Below the pieces are notes generated by a model. The model worked only from the letters and a program-made list of their open reading frames with translations, made no database searches and was not told the origin of the DNA. Source: Echinostoma caproni (lineage: Eukaryota > Platyhelminthes > Trematoda > Plagiorchiida > Echinostomatidae). Taken from it: 17,571 bases of DNA. The position numbers and the translations under genes are program-made. Position 1 is the first letter of the stretch, and each line of letters opens with the position of its first letter. The stretch lies in contig UZAN01046734.1 in NCBI GenBank assembly GCA_900618425.1, positions 2,817 to 20,387 of the forward strand, written 5' to 3'. Below are positions 17,021 to 17,571 of this stretch, piece after piece.

Positions 17021-17571
17021 TCACAAGTGTTCGTTCCTCCATAGCCACTTCAGATGCTCATCCAGACGCCGTTTGAAAGTAGCGTCTCTCTTCTCTTCCA
17101 CCAAAATCGCTGGAAGGGAATTCCAGAGGGCTGTTGACCCACGCGAGAGTCGGTAGACTAATGGAAGACCAACTGACTGAAGTTTCCGCAACGTGAGAGA
17201 GTGCCCCCGCGTGCGGTGCCCTGTCCGTAAAGGAAAGTGCTGTTGCAGGTCCGGGCCCATATCACCTCTCAGGATCTTCCTCAGGCAGATGAGATCTCCC
17301 CTGAGGCACCAATACGCAACTGAGAACAGACCAGTAGCCTGTGGACGACCTTCATAGCTGGTCCCGCGTGGTCCAACAACGAGTCTAGCGGCAGCACGTT
17401 GTACACACTCCAACTTATCCAGTTCACCGGCCGTGCATGGGTATGTCGCCGCACCACCATACTCATGTCTTGGTCTGACATGGGAAGTGTACAGCAGCCT
17501 TGAAAGCGTCCATCGTGAGCTGGTTGAAAGACCACCGAATAGGCCCGAGAATGCTCCATGCGCTGGCACAG
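17021..17571 (-). mobile_element. CR1/L2-like LINE, C-terminal part of reverse transcriptase
   Basis: An uninterrupted minus-strand frame of 182 codons enters from the right window edge and ends at TGA 17021-17023. It is the region after the catalytic core of a non-LTR reverse transcriptase. The characteristic order is RLLYTSHVRPRHEYGG, a LDKLECVQRAAARLV segment, then a YEGR..ATGLFSVAY segment, CLRGDLICLRKIL, and a closing block with STALWNSLPAILV and FKRRLDEHLKW. The catalytic motifs (F/YADD) would lie to the right of the window. The frame has no stop or frameshift here, so this copy seems younger than the one at 5,806-7,083, and it belongs to a different family: the C-termini do not resemble each other. 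Confidence 0.88.

Noticed and set aside
1..17571. CRISPR array, rRNA genes, functional tRNA genes, spliced-leader RNA
   Set aside because: No regularly spaced repeats, no rRNA-like blocks, only degenerate tRNA-like SINE heads, and no string resembling the flatworm spliced leader was found on either strand.

Overview
The window looks like a repeat-rich, gene-poor piece of a metazoan nuclear genome, most likely a flatworm of the trematode kind. The sequence shows moderate to low GC, many microsatellites, no operon structure, and decayed transposable elements of several classes. Two copies of a short element combine a tRNA-like head with a hammerhead ribozyme fold, the same architecture as the known Sm-alpha elements of schistosomes. 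The fragments of two CR1-like LINEs fit a flatworm too. The species call is inference; nothing here fixes the genus.

Layout from left to right. 1-1,500 has no recognisable gene; it holds a cluster of three TTACGTAA motifs, an alternating purine-pyrimidine tract and a (CA)n microsatellite. 1,499-1,863 (minus) may be the terminal coding exon and poly(A) signal of an unidentified gene. 2,865-3,127 is a compound microsatellite. 3,690-3,870 (minus) is SINE copy 1 with A and B boxes and a hammerhead core. 4,060-4,510 is a long imperfect palindrome. 5,806-7,083 (minus) is a CR1/Jockey-group reverse transcriptase remnant with one in-frame stop. 7,084-10,090 has no recognised gene apart from a weak exon candidate near 9,064-9,264. 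10,455-10,794 holds a truncated second hammerhead copy lying next to a different tRNA-derived SINE with an A-rich tail. 12,466-12,768 is a GC-rich block of unknown origin. 13,771-15,705 (plus) is a decayed pogo/Tigger-type DNA transposon whose transposase can be followed through several frameshifts and stops; the three catalytic aspartate codons are all still present. 16,925-17,571 (minus) is the 3' end of a second LINE, with an open frame that runs off the window edge.

No intact host gene is recognised. The elements do not form a pathway: the LINE fragments would have supplied reverse transcriptase activity, the two SINE types are the kind of non-autonomous element that borrows it, and the Tigger element moved by a separate DDD transposase. 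The most interesting content is the pair of tRNA-headed hammerhead elements. Their damage is complementary: copy 2 keeps near-perfect helices but has a core substitution, while copy 1 keeps a consensus core but has weakened helices.
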